From contig OZ241900.1 in assembly GCA_965203615.1 (NCBI GenBank), positions 992,001-1,056,000 of the forward strand: a stretch of 64,000 nt of DNA, read 5' to 3'. Positions within the stretch are counted from its first letter, which is position 1. Every line of letters starts with the position of its first letter. The position numbers and the translations under genes are program-made. The notes under the pieces are model-generated. The model saw only the letters and a list, made by a program, of their open reading frames with translations. It made no database searches and was not told the DNA's origin. Below are positions 50,738 to 58,696 of this stretch, in pieces. This stretch comes from VXNE01 sp965203615 (lineage in GTDB: Bacteria > Pseudomonadota > Gammaproteobacteria > Pseudomonadales > Azotimanducaceae).

Positions 50738-52761
50738 GCGAGTCCGTCGTCATAGGCAAGTCCCTCGAGGCGCATGAGCGGTCACTCGATGCCGCGGCAA
50801 GTACGCTGGACCAGGATACGGACCTCAATTTCCGCGACACGTGCCGCGTCATCGGCAGGGCCCTGACCTACATCAAGTACTTTCCCTACCGGTTCATTGC
50901 CAAGTTCCTGCTCTTCGGCATGTCGCTGATGACGCCCCTGGTGCTGCCCTGGCCGATCAAGATCGTCATCGACAACGTGATCCTGCAGAAGGCCGTGGCC
51001 CCGGAGGCGTTCCCGGCCTACTTCCGGCCGTTCGTCTCGTTCCTGGATGGCCGGACGCCATTCGAGATGATGGTATGGGTGCTGTTCCTCGGCATCGCGA
51101 TGGTGCTGCTCATCGGCGGCTTCGGGTCCACCGGCGGCGCCAACGATCAGACCGACGCCGGGATGGCCCAGGGCCACGACAAGGCAACGCAGACCGAGAA
51201 CGAGGCGAACGCTGCGTACAGCAAGTTCGCGGGTCTCGTGGGCTTCATCGAGTTTCGCCTGCAACTGCGGCTCAGCCAGGCGCTCAATCACCTGCTGCGC
51301 TCACAACTCTTCGAGCGCATCCAGACGTTGCCGCTGCCGCTCCTGAACGACCAGAAGATCGGGGACAGCCTGTATCGCGTCATGTATGACACCCCGGCGC
51401 TGACCAACGTCTTCTTCCAGACCCTCATGTCGCCGATCGGCGCCATATTCACGGGCACGCTGGTGCTCGTGGTGATGTCGTTCAACTATGGACAGGCGCC
51501 CGAAATCATCTGGCTCGCCATCTGCATCCTGCCGATGCAGTTCCTTGCCATGCTGCCGTTCCCGCGCGCCATGCGACGTCGCAGCCAGGCGAGCCGCGCA
51601 GCGGGGTCGGTGACAACGGGGAACATCGAGGAAGGCATCAGCAACGTGCTGGCGGTGCAGAGCCTCGGCGGCAACAGGCGCGAGCGGCAGCGTTTCCGCA
51701 GCCACAGCGCCGAGTCGTTCAAACGTCACCGAGCCGAAGTGCTGGTGGGCGTGATGTACGGGGTCGCCAACGGCATGGCAAGGGGATTGATGGGCCTGAT
51801 CGCCTTCTACTTCATCAGTTCCCGGGTCATCGAAGGCGTCCTGACACCGGGCGACTACGGCGTCCTGTTCTTCTATTACGGCTGGCTCTCGGGCTCGGTC
51901 ACGGCGCTGCCTTACCTGTGGATTCGCATCCAGGCGGACATTCCGGGAATTCGCCGGGTGTTCTTCCTCATGGACCTGCCGAGCGAGACGGCGCGTCACG
52001 GGACGGAGCTCGGTTCAATTGATCACGGTGTTGAGATGTCCGGCGTCAGCATGGCCTATCCCGACGGGCGCGAGGCGTTGCGCGACATCGACCTGACGCT
52101 GGACGTCGGCGAGATTACGGCGTTGGTGGGCCCGACCGGGGCGGGCAAGACCAGCCTGGCCCACCTGATCCCGGGATACCACGATGCGAGCGCAGGCACG
52201 ATTCGGATCGACGGGCAGGACATCAACGATATCTCCTTGAGAAGTCTGCGCGACCAGGTGTCCTACGTGTTTCAGGAGACGCAGCTTTTTTCCGATTCCA
52301 TCCGCGACAACATCCGCTACGGCAAACCGGACGCCACGCAGGAAGAAGTCGAGCGTGCCGCCAGGATTGCCGGAGCGCACGATTTCATCAGTGCACTGCC
52401 GGAGGGCTACGACACGCAGCTTGGCACGGTGACCAGCAAGATCTCCGTCGGGCAGAAACAGCGCATAGCCATCGCCCGCGGCCTGATCAAGCCGGCGAGC
52501 GTGCTCATTCTGGACGAGCCGACCTCGGCGCTAGACCCGGAGACCGAGTCATACCTGGTCCAGGCGCTGCACGAAGCCGCGAAGGACCGGCTGGTCGTCA
52601 TCATCGCGCATCGGCTGTCGACCATCGCCAACGCCGACAAGATCGTGTTCCTCGACGACGGCAAGATCCTTGAGGAAGGCAGCCACGACGCCCTGATGGC
52701 GGACGCGGACGGTCACTACCACCGGTTCGTCACGCTGCAATCGGCGCCCGTGACGGGTTGA
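50734..52761 (+). CDS. ABC exporter, second half-transporter
   Basis: Partner of the preceding gene. Of 675 residues, the first about 430 are membrane domain, with the loop FRQ-type contact RLQLRLSQALNHLLRSQLFE and LPLPLLNDQKIGDSLYRVMY. The ATPase has Walker A GPTGAGKTSL (about 466), Q-loop YVFQETQLFSDSIRDNIRYG, signature ISVGQKQR (about 569; degenerate from LSGGQ), Walker B LILDEPTSALD and IIAHRLSTI. A charged stretch near 135-155 (DQTDAGMAQGHDKATQTENE) lies between helices. Start ATG or GTG overlaps the upstream stop by 4 bp. Confidence 0.91.
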   Translation: MSESVVIGKSLEAHERSLDAAASTLDQDTDLNFRDTCRVIGRALTYIKYFPYRFIAKFLLFGMSLMTPLVLPWPIKIVIDNVILQKAVAPEAFPAYFRPFVSFLDGRTPFEMMVWVLFLGIAMVLLIGGFGSTGGANDQTDAGMAQGHDKATQTENEANAAYSKFAGLVGFIEFRLQLRLSQALNHLLRSQLFERIQTLPLPLLNDQKIGDSLYRVMYDTPALTNVFFQTLMSPIGAIFTGTLVLVVMSFNYGQAPEIIWLAICILPMQFLAMLPFPRAMRRRSQASRAAGSVTTGNIEEGISNVLAVQSLGGNRRERQRFRSHSAESFKRHRAEVLVGVMYGVANGMARGLMGLIAFYFISSRVIEGVLTPGDYGVLFFYYGWLSGSVTALPYLWIRIQADIPGIRRVFFLMDLPSETARHGTELGSIDHGVEMSGVSMAYPDGREALRDIDLTLDVGEITALVGPTGAGKTSLAHLIPGYHDASAGTIRIDGQDINDISLRSLRDQVSYVFQETQLFSDSIRDNIRYGKPDATQEEVERAARIAGAHDFISALPEGYDTQLGTVTSKISVGQKQRIAIARGLIKPASVLILDEPTSALDPETESYLVQALHEAAKDRLVVIIAHRLSTIANADKIVFLDDGKILEEGSHDALMADADGHYHRFVTLQSAPVTG

Positions 52762-52768
52762 CGGGAGG

Positions 52769-53059
52769 GTGACGATCAAGTTCTACGAGGATCTCGTTCC
52801 CTGGTCGGACCTGAAGGTGAATCCGGGGCGCGTGGTGAAACACACGACCGAGGTCCACCGGCCGGTGCTGGTCACGAACCGCGGCCGGGGCGTTGCCGTC
52901 ATCCAGTCCGTCGGCGACTATGAGCAAGCCCAGGAGGAGCGCGAATTCATGCGTGCGGTGGTTGCCGGGCTTGTGGATCTGGACGCGGGAAGGGAGGTCG
53001 ATTTCGACGAGGCCAGGGAGCCCTCAGCCGGGGAAGCGTCCCCGATCGCTGACGCGTGA
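52769..53059 (+). CDS. Phd/YefM-type antitoxin, apparently orphan
   Basis: A prevent-host-death fold protein that would bind DNA and neutralise a toxin. The GTG start at 52769, after GGGAGG, gives 96 residues: LVPWSDLKVNPGRVVKHTTE, then PVLVTNRGRGVAVIQSVGDY, the classic PHD beta-hairpin, and an acidic helical tail. The last 14 or so residues (REPSAGEASPIADA) come from a gamma repeat at 53018, so the natural C-terminus, which normally contacts the toxin, has been replaced or extended. No toxin gene follows; the next gene is on the other strand. Confidence 0.8.
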   Translation: MTIKFYEDLVPWSDLKVNPGRVVKHTTEVHRPVLVTNRGRGVAVIQSVGDYEQAQEEREFMRAVVAGLVDLDAGREVDFDEAREPSAGEASPIADA

Positions 53060-53105
53060 GGAATTGCCGGCATTTCCCCGTCGCCGGAGACCTACTTCCA
53101 TGCAA
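53018..53105 (+). repeat. Gamma element, copy 2, overlapping the 3' end of the phd gene
   Basis: This matches 15212-15300 over its whole length, starting GAGCCCTCAGCCGGGG and ending ACTTCCATGCAA. It contains CGGGGA-AGCG-TCCCCG flanked by CAGC/GCTG. The phd reading frame enters it and stops at the TGA at 53057-53059. The short gap to 53136 has nothing else. Confidence 0.88.
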
Positions 53106-53136
53106 GCGGCTCGGTCTGAAATAGCTTGCCCAACCG

Positions 53137-54051
53137 CTACTCGAGCAATTCGCCCGGTTTGAGTCCGACGGAGCTGGCGAACTCGCCTGCAGGGATCTTC
53201 CCCCTCCCCTTCGGCCGCACCCGCAGCACTTCGATGCTGCCACCTGCCGCCGCCACTTCCACTCCATGGTCGCTCACGCTCAGCACCGTACCAGGTCGGG
53301 CGGCGGTTTCGCCTCTGCGGCGGGCATCGAAGAGCTGCAACCGCTGTCCGTTGCATAACGTCCAGGCTCCCGGCTGCGGATTGCAGCCGCGGATCAGGTT
53401 GTAGACTTCGGCCACGGGCCTGGACCAGTCGATCTCCGCCTGCTCCGCACGGCACCAGCTTTCGTAGCTTCCGGCACCGGGGTCCTGGTCGATCTTCGGC
53501 GCCTTGCCGTCGCGCACCAGGTCCACAGCCTCGATCATGGCGTCCACGCCGAGCGGAAACAGGTGGTTGAAATACACGCTGCCGAGGGTGTCGTCCGGAC
53601 CGATGCCGACTTCCTTCTGGAGCAGGATCGGACCCGTGTCGAGGCCGTTGTCCGGCCAGAAGATGCTCAAGCCGGTCCTGGTCTCGCCGAAGATGATAGG
53701 CCAGTTGATGGAACTCGGTCCCTTGTGCATCGGCAGCAGCGAGGGGTGATACTGGATCGTGCCCAGGGTGGGGATACCGAGTGCCTCCTTAGGCACGAAA
53801 AGCGTGACGTAGGCCATCACTCCCAGGTCCGGCTTGAGGTCGCGCATCGCATCCCAGGCCCTGGGCCGGCGGAACGACTTCGGCTGAAACACCGGCAGCC
53901 CGTGTTCGAGCGCGCATTCCTTCAACGGGTCCGGCGGGCGACCCTCGGTGTCCGGCGCCGTGAAAACGCCGACCACGTCTTCACCCCGGTCGAGAAGCGC
54001 CCCCAGGACGGAACGCCCGAACGCCTGCTGGCCGTTGACGATGATTCTCAT
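53137..54051 (-). CDS. Formyltransferase-family protein resembling the ALDH1L N-terminal hydrolase
   Basis: A 304-residue folate enzyme with a formyltransferase domain (MRIIVNGQQAFGRSVLGALL, VVGVFTAPDTEGRPPDPLKE) and C-terminal OB-like domain. The active-site segments are YHPSLLP (catalytic His, in GTIQYHPSLLPMHKGPSSIN) and SIFWPDNGLDTGPILLQKEV with the catalytic Asp. These match the N-terminal domain of 10-formyltetrahydrofolate dehydrogenase more closely than bacterial Fmt, from memory of that family. It may hydrolyse 10-formyl-THF or formylate an unknown amine; it is probably not the housekeeping methionyl-tRNA formyltransferase. Its neighbours give no clue. Confidence 0.8.
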   Translation of the reverse strand: MRIIVNGQQAFGRSVLGALLDRGEDVVGVFTAPDTEGRPPDPLKECALEHGLPVFQPKSFRRPRAWDAMRDLKPDLGVMAYVTLFVPKEALGIPTLGTIQYHPSLLPMHKGPSSINWPIIFGETRTGLSIFWPDNGLDTGPILLQKEVGIGPDDTLGSVYFNHLFPLGVDAMIEAVDLVRDGKAPKIDQDPGAGSYESWCRAEQAEIDWSRPVAEVYNLIRGCNPQPGAWTLCNGQRLQLFDARRRGETAARPGTVLSVSDHGVEVAAAGGSIEVLRVRPKGRGKIPAGEFASSVGLKPGELLE

Positions 54052-54166
54052 GATCCCCCTCTCATTGCTCGACTCGCCAGTTCGCGCCGGTTGCCGTGTC
54101 CCTGTTCACGAGTCCGTCCAGTCCTTAAGCGGCCAATAGGACCCGCGGCCGATGCGTGCATCCGAA

Positions 54167-54195
54167 TTGATCACTCGGGGCATCTATCTTACAAA
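54167..54195 (+). promoter_or_regulatory. Possible promoter for the DUF6249-sigma operon
   Basis: TTGATC (54167-54172) and TACAAA (54190-54195) are 17 bp apart, 35 bp before the ATG at 54230. The 178-bp gap 54052-54229 shows no gene. By-eye prediction; ECF genes often have their own autoregulated promoter, so a different signal may be used. Confidence 0.35.
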
Positions 54196-54229
54196 GGCGC
54201 AAGTCGCCGCCTCTTGAGAAAACCACATC

Positions 54230-54619
54230 ATGGAACACGTTCACATACAAGCGCTCGGGATACTGATACCGATCGTCCTCTTCATCGCCATCGCGGTCGT
54301 ACTGTGCATTTACTTCCACCTGCGCCATCGCACCAGCCAGTCGGTCCAGGAAACCGTTCGCACCGCCATCGAACAGGGCCAGCAACTCACGCCCGAGATC
54401 CTGGAACGGCTCGGGCAGACTCCCCGGCGCGGGAAGACAGAGAATGCTGACCTGCGCCGGGGCGTCATCCTCATCACGGTCGGACTCGGGATCGCGGCCT
54501 GGGTGGCATGGAGCGGCGTGCTCCACGGGCCGGCGATGCTACCGCTAGCCTTTGGTTCGCTGCCCGTTCTCATTGGAATCGCGTACCTGGGGCTGTGGAG
54601 ATTCGACAGGTCCGCGTAG
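54230..54619 (+). CDS. DUF6249-type small membrane protein
   Basis: A 129-residue inner-membrane protein with three predicted helices: IQALGILIPIVLFIAIAVVL (about 6-25), GVILITVGLGIAAWVAWSGV (about 77-96) and LPLAFGSLPVLIGIAYLGLW. A charged loop (HLRHRTSQSVQETVRTAIEQ) contains ALEQGQ-like QLTPEILERLG. Proteins of this pattern are commonly found beside ECF sigma factors, as here, 22 bp upstream of one. The function is unknown; the domain name is from memory and should be checked. Confidence 0.7.
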   Translation: MEHVHIQALGILIPIVLFIAIAVVLCIYFHLRHRTSQSVQETVRTAIEQGQQLTPEILERLGQTPRRGKTENADLRRGVILITVGLGIAAWVAWSGVLHGPAMLPLAFGSLPVLIGIAYLGLWRFDRSA

Positions 54620-54641
54620 GGGGCCGGGGGCACGCACGACC

Positions 54642-55184
54642 GTGGGGAGTCGCGACGAGCAACTCGTTGCGCGTGCCATCGCGACCGGCGACCCGGCAGA
54701 CTACGACGCGCTGATACGTGGCCATCAGTCTTGCGTGCGTAACTGGCTCCGCCACCTTGCCGGGGACTCCGCGCAGGCGGACGACCTGGCGCAGGAGACC
54801 TTTATCCGGGCATGGGAAAGGCTGCACACGATCGACGATGCGAGAAAGTTCCAGGCCTGGGTGATGAAGATCGCCTACAACACATTCCTGCAGTCACGCC
54901 GCAGGCAGGGTCGAGAGACGAGATTGGCGGATGCGCTGGGTCGTGAGCATCTGGCTGCCGAGAGTGAAGGCACCCCGATCCGAGACGCCGACCTGGCCGA
55001 CCTGCCCAGAATGCTGGCGGCCCTGAGCCCGGAGGAACGCATCGCCATGGTCCTCTGCTACGCTTACGGGATGAGTCACCGGGAGGTCGCCGAAATCACC
55101 GAAATGCCCCTGGGCACGGTGAAGTCCCGCATTCGCAGAGGGGCGGCGCGGATTCGAGAACGCTTCGACATTGCTCATGGATAG
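54642..55184 (+). CDS. ECF-type RNA polymerase sigma factor
   Basis: A 180-residue group-4 sigma factor. Region 2 contains YDALIRGHQSCVRNWLRHLA and DLAQETFIRAWERLHTIDDA; region 4 contains LAALSPEERIAMVLCYAYGM followed by the helix-turn-helix SHREVAEITEMPLGTVKSRI. The GTG at 54642 begins VGSRDEQLVARAIATGDPAD, the usual ECF opening; longer starts enter the upstream gene. Its last 8 bp overlap the start of the next small membrane protein, a likely anti-sigma. Confidence 0.9.
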   Translation: MGSRDEQLVARAIATGDPADYDALIRGHQSCVRNWLRHLAGDSAQADDLAQETFIRAWERLHTIDDARKFQAWVMKIAYNTFLQSRRRQGRETRLADALGREHLAAESEGTPIRDADLADLPRMLAALSPEERIAMVLCYAYGMSHREVAEITEMPLGTVKSRIRRGAARIRERFDIAHG

Positions 55185-55515
55185 ATTCGTACCCCACGAC
55201 GAAGAAAGCCATCTCTCGGAGTTCTTTCGCCCGCTCAACCCGCCCCTCGCGGACGACGGATTCAGCGGCATCGTTCTGCGCCGCATCAGACGGCGCCGGT
55301 GGCTGCGCGGCATCGTACTTGGGACGGCGGCGGTTGTCGGGGGCGTACTGGCATTCGGCCCTCTCCACGAACTGGCCGTCCTGCTCTCCGAGGGCCTCGT
55401 TGTCGCTGCCACGCGATGGAGTGACTCCGCCTGGCTGGCGCAGAACGAGGTGCTCGTGGTCGCGGCGCTGTTGGCTCTGGTCCTGCCCGGAGCGATTCGA
55501 CTGTTGGAAGAGTAG
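55177..55515 (+). CDS. Small membrane protein, probable anti-sigma or partner of the ECF factor
   Basis: From the ATG at 55177 the product has 112 residues: a soluble acidic N-terminus (MDRFVPHDEESHLSEFFRPL), a basic stop-transfer (RRIRRRRW), then helices WLRGIVLGTAAVVGGVLAF and VLVVAALLALVLPGAIRL. The overlap with the sigma gene and the N-out/N-in soluble part suggest a membrane anchor that holds the sigma factor, but no zinc-finger (HxxxCxxC) motif is present. The anti-sigma role is an inference from position only. Confidence 0.6.
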   Translation: MDRFVPHDEESHLSEFFRPLNPPLADDGFSGIVLRRIRRRRWLRGIVLGTAAVVGGVLAFGPLHELAVLLSEGLVVAATRWSDSAWLAQNEVLVVAALLALVLPGAIRLLEE

Positions 55516-55532
55516 CGGCGACTCGGTCGCCG
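55516..55532. other. Perfect hairpin filling the gap between convergent genes
   Basis: CGGCGAC-TCG-GTCGCCG is a perfect 7-bp stem with a 3-nt loop. It sits in the 19-bp gap between two convergent stop codons. No T-run follows on either strand. It may slow both transcripts or simply isolate them. Confidence 0.5.
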
Positions 55533-55534
55533 GG

Positions 55535-56425
55535 TCACTGACGTCTTGTGCCAGTCCCCGACGCGCTCCACGTGTGCGGCAGTCTGGCGGCGATTCCCTT
55601 GCCGATCCAGATCCGCGGGCGGGAATGCTTGTAGTCCTGTTCCTTCTCGCGGGCACGCACGAGCGGCACGGCCCGGTCGAAGGCGGCGCCGAAGTCCGCA
55701 TCGACCAGGCTGTCGCGGTAGAAGGCCGCCCCGAAATAGGTGTACTCGCGCCCGTTCTCGCAACCGAATGACGTGCGTCGCGCACTGGCGGCGGTGATGA
55801 CCATGGCACGGGGCGACTTCAGGGACTTGATGAAACCGCCGGAGAAACACGCCGAGACCACGACCACGTGCCACGGTAATCCCGCGCCTGCAACGATATC
55901 GCCGACCTCCTCGGCCGAAAGGTCGTTCAGCCCCAGGTTCTCCAACGACACCGACAGCTTATGGTCTCTCGAACCGTGCGTAGTGATATGCAGGAACAGC
56001 AGGTCCTCCGGTCCCATCCTGGCCGCCATCCCCTCGAGTACTGTCGCGAGGTTCGGACCATTCGCCAAGGGCAGTTCGTCAACGGTGTTGCGGCTGTTGA
56101 TAAGCAACACGGTGCGACCCTCCGTGCCGAACTTCTCCCGGAACAGCGAATCGACGTTCTTGACCTCCGTCTCGAAAACGTCCTCGGCGTCGTCCGGGGC
56201 AAAGCCCACGAAGTAGATCTCGGCGAGGTCGTCCGTGGAGACCCGCACGCGGTCGAGGGCGGCGCGCACGAGTTCGGGTTGCGCGTAGTAGACGCTCTCG
56301 ATGTCGAGCGGCTGCTTCTCGGGGGCTGCCTCGTGTTGTTCGTCCCCCGTGGCAAACCCGGTCGCAACGATCACGATGCAGGTGACCAGGCGGCGCACGA
56401 AAACCATCGGAAGCTCCCGTTTCAT
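55535..56425 (-). CDS. Secreted C13 (legumain/caspase-clan) peptidase
   Basis: A cysteine protease of clan CD. From the ATG at 56425 it has 296 residues, with a signal-like N-terminus (MVFVRRLVTCIVIVATGFAT). The caspase-fold core shows IYFVGFAPDDAEDVFETEV, TVLLINSRNTVDELPLANGP, and the catalytic dyad H150 (FLHITTHGSRD) and C193 (VVVSACFSGGF). Bacterial C13 homologues are known in gammaproteobacteria, but their targets are largely unknown. Its stop faces the ECF operon; shared function is possible but not shown. Confidence 0.85.
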   Translation of the reverse strand: MKRELPMVFVRRLVTCIVIVATGFATGDEQHEAAPEKQPLDIESVYYAQPELVRAALDRVRVSTDDLAEIYFVGFAPDDAEDVFETEVKNVDSLFREKFGTEGRTVLLINSRNTVDELPLANGPNLATVLEGMAARMGPEDLLFLHITTHGSRDHKLSVSLENLGLNDLSAEEVGDIVAGAGLPWHVVVVSACFSGGFIKSLKSPRAMVITAASARRTSFGCENGREYTYFGAAFYRDSLVDADFGAAFDRAVPLVRAREKEQDYKHSRPRIWIGKGIAARLPHTWSASGTGTRRQ

Positions 56426-56652
56426 ATGGAGTCGCAAACATGCCCCTGCACGAGGGTGCCGGAGAGTAGAACGCGGGGCGGGAGCATAGCAGTCCCGCGG
56501 GACTTTGCCTCGCCAGCGTCGAAGCCGACGAGCGCATCGCGATCGCGAAGGCACGGGAAGCAGGCGACTCGGTGCGGGGTCGGCATCCAGGGAGTGCCGG
56601 CTTCCTCGAGTGCGGGGTAATATGAAGACCAACAATCGAGGGGACATTTGAC

Positions 56653-57309
56653 TTGAGTCAGGATCCAGCAGTCGCCGTTCTCACGGGAAGCCACCCTTTC
56701 CATGTCCGGCCTTTCCACGATTTCATCTACGGTCTCGATGGGATCAGCCCGTACATGCAGAGCTTTGACGACTGGCTGACCTCCGCCGGCTTCGAAGACA
56801 ACGACGAGGAGGTTCGCGACAGCTACGACGTGACCCTGTTCTACACGATGCTTCGGGGATTGCCGGAAGGGAAGTCCCGGGCATGCATCGAGCATTTGCT
56901 CGACAGCGGTCAGCCCGTTTTCGTGTTGCATCACGCGCTGCTGAACTACAGGGAAGACGAATGGTGGGGGGAGATCATCGGGTTGCCCGATCGGAGCTTC
57001 AGCGCTGGCATCTGGTTGGGTTCCTACCAGGTGGACGTGAACCAGGACCACCCCGCTTCCGCCGGGCTCAATGACTTCGAGATATACGACGAGACCTTCG
57101 CCATGGGCGACTGCAGCGATGACTGCGACGTTCTGCTCACGACATCGAAACAACACTCCATGAACACGCTGGCGTGGACCCGGGTCCACCGGAACTCGAG
57201 GGTTTTCTGCCTGCAGCTCGGTCACGACCCCAGGAGCTGGCAGAACCCCGCGTTTCGGACAGTCGTGCAAAACGGCATTCGATGGTGCGCCGGTGACCTG
57301 GGAGCCTGA
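56653..57309 (+). CDS. ThuA-like domain protein
   Basis: A glutamine-amidotransferase-fold protein of the ThuA/trehalose-utilisation group. The TTG at 56653 gives 218 residues: AVAVLTGSHPFHVRPFHDFI, YDVTLFYTMLRGLPEGKSRA, FVLHHALLNYREDEWWGEII and LQLGHDPRSWQNPAFRTVVQ, which is the typical ThuA C-terminal signature (xLGHxxxxWxxPxFRxLxxxGIxWA). No catalytic Cys triad is evident. Such proteins act on sugars or cofactors; the role here is unknown. The 227-bp upstream gap has no clear promoter. Confidence 0.82.
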   Translation: MSQDPAVAVLTGSHPFHVRPFHDFIYGLDGISPYMQSFDDWLTSAGFEDNDEEVRDSYDVTLFYTMLRGLPEGKSRACIEHLLDSGQPVFVLHHALLNYREDEWWGEIIGLPDRSFSAGIWLGSYQVDVNQDHPASAGLNDFEIYDETFAMGDCSDDCDVLLTTSKQHSMNTLAWTRVHRNSRVFCLQLGHDPRSWQNPAFRTVVQNGIRWCAGDLGA

Positions 57310-57344
57310 GACCTGAAGACTGTCTTGTCAGGAAGTCTCTGTGC

Positions 57345-58553
57345 TCATATCAATTGAGCGAGAAAGGTTCTGGCCGGAACAATGACCGGGGTCTGCACCT
57401 CAAAACAGTCGCGTGCGACATAGTCGGCGTCAATCGCCACCTGGAACGCGTGCGATGCCTGCAACTGTTTCTGAAAATGCTCCAGCGCAGTCGATAGCGG
57501 CGCTTTCTCGCTGCTCTTGACCTCGACCAGGAACCAGGGTCTCGCGTCTCGAGTGACAAGGAAGTCAACTTCGCGCTTCTGCTTGTCGCGGACAAAATGC
57601 AGGGAAAAATCACCTCGTCCCGATTCGGTCCACCAGTTCACCGCTTTGTGGAGCGCGCTGGCCACCAGGTTTTCTGCCCGGGCACCAGGGTCGGCCACTT
57701 GTGACCAGTCCCATAGGTAGTACTTTGGCTCCTTGCGCAATGCCCGGGGCACATTGCGGTGCCAGGGCCTGACGGTGAAGCAGTAGTAGAGTGACTCCAA
57801 TGTGTCGATCCACCGCCGTACGGTATCAATGGATACGCGCACGCTCTTGGACAGATACGTATAGCTCGTGAGTTGACCAACCTGCGAACGCAACAAGGTT
57901 GCCAGCAGTTCAACCTGCCCCAACTCCTGAATCCGGGTCAGGTCGCGCAGGTCTTCCCTGAACAGTTGCTCGTTACGCAGGCTACGCCATCGATTGTAAA
58001 AGCGCTTCTGACCCTTGAGGAAGGGCTCTGGAAATCCGCCGAATTGCCACAATGATTCCCATTGATCGCGCTCGATCCGCCCCGGTGCCGGGTTAATCAG
58101 TGCCTGTCTTGTCGATGCGGCTACGCATTCGGCAACGGAAACAGGATGCAGGGTGTAGGGGAAATAACGTCCCATCAAACTGTCCCCGCCCCGTCTGAAC
58201 GTGGCGAGCGAAGCACTACCTGTCACCAGAACCTGCGCACGCGTTTCGTACTGATCAAAGAACCCTTTCAGCAAGTCTCGCCAGTGCTGGTATTTGTGGA
58301 GTTCGTCAAAAACGCATAGGGGCAGGTCAGTTTGCAGGCGATCGAGCCCAAGCTGCTCTGCAATGGAAGACGGTCCCTTGACGATCATCTCTCGATGCGC
58401 CTGGTTGTCCCAGTTGAAATATCCAGCCGCATCGCCCAACGACCGTGCAATCGTAGTCTTTCCAACCTGGCGTGGCCCCGACAAAAACACCATCTGACGA
58501 TTGGTGCTGAAGTGCTGTTGCAGCTCTGCCAGTAGGTAACGTTTAACTACCAA
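57345..58553 (-). CDS. AAA-type ATPase with C-terminal DUF4143, copy 1
   Basis: A 402-residue P-loop ATPase of the mobile AAA/DUF4143 group. Walker A is SGPRQVGKTTIARSL (25-39), Walker B LCVFDELHKY, and GSASLATFRRGGDSLMGRYF is a sensor-type loop. The C-terminal DUF4143 includes a wHTH-like LTSYTYLSKSVRVSIDTVRR followed by a nuclease-like core with REVDFLVTRDARPWFLVEVK. The start is a TTG; no ATG precedes the family N-terminus. The promoter region is AT-rich compared with the genome. The molecular role of the family is unsettled. Confidence 0.85.
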   Translation of the reverse strand: MVVKRYLLAELQQHFSTNRQMVFLSGPRQVGKTTIARSLGDAAGYFNWDNQAHREMIVKGPSSIAEQLGLDRLQTDLPLCVFDELHKYQHWRDLLKGFFDQYETRAQVLVTGSASLATFRRGGDSLMGRYFPYTLHPVSVAECVAASTRQALINPAPGRIERDQWESLWQFGGFPEPFLKGQKRFYNRWRSLRNEQLFREDLRDLTRIQELGQVELLATLLRSQVGQLTSYTYLSKSVRVSIDTVRRWIDTLESLYYCFTVRPWHRNVPRALRKEPKYYLWDWSQVADPGARAENLVASALHKAVNWWTESGRGDFSLHFVRDKQKREVDFLVTRDARPWFLVEVKSSEKAPLSTALEHFQKQLQASHAFQVAIDADYVARDCFEVQTPVIVPARTFLAQLI

Positions 58554-58583
58554 AATTAGTATTGTCGTAGATTGGTCACGACT

Positions 58584-58611
58584 ATTTTACGATGATGCTT
58601 TGAATAGTCAA
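58584..58611 (-). promoter_or_regulatory. Predicted promoter for the first DUF4143 ATPase
   Basis: On the minus strand TTGACT (58611-58606), a 16-bp spacer and TAAAAT (58589-58584) form a near-consensus sigma-70 promoter. Its start site would be about 24 nt before the TTG. The surrounding 58554-58620 is clearly more AT-rich than neighbouring DNA. The remainder of the gap to 58696 has nothing else. Confidence 0.5.
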
Positions 58612-58696
58612 CGTCCGTGAAGTGCGTTCTCGACATGCCGTCCGGCGCCCTTTGACGACTCCGTTCAAACGAAACAGTTGCGCACCGACCGGATGA

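Noticed and set aside
55516..55532. Intrinsic terminator between convergent genes
   Set aside because: The hairpin is perfect but there is no T-run on either side, so it was listed only as a hairpin.
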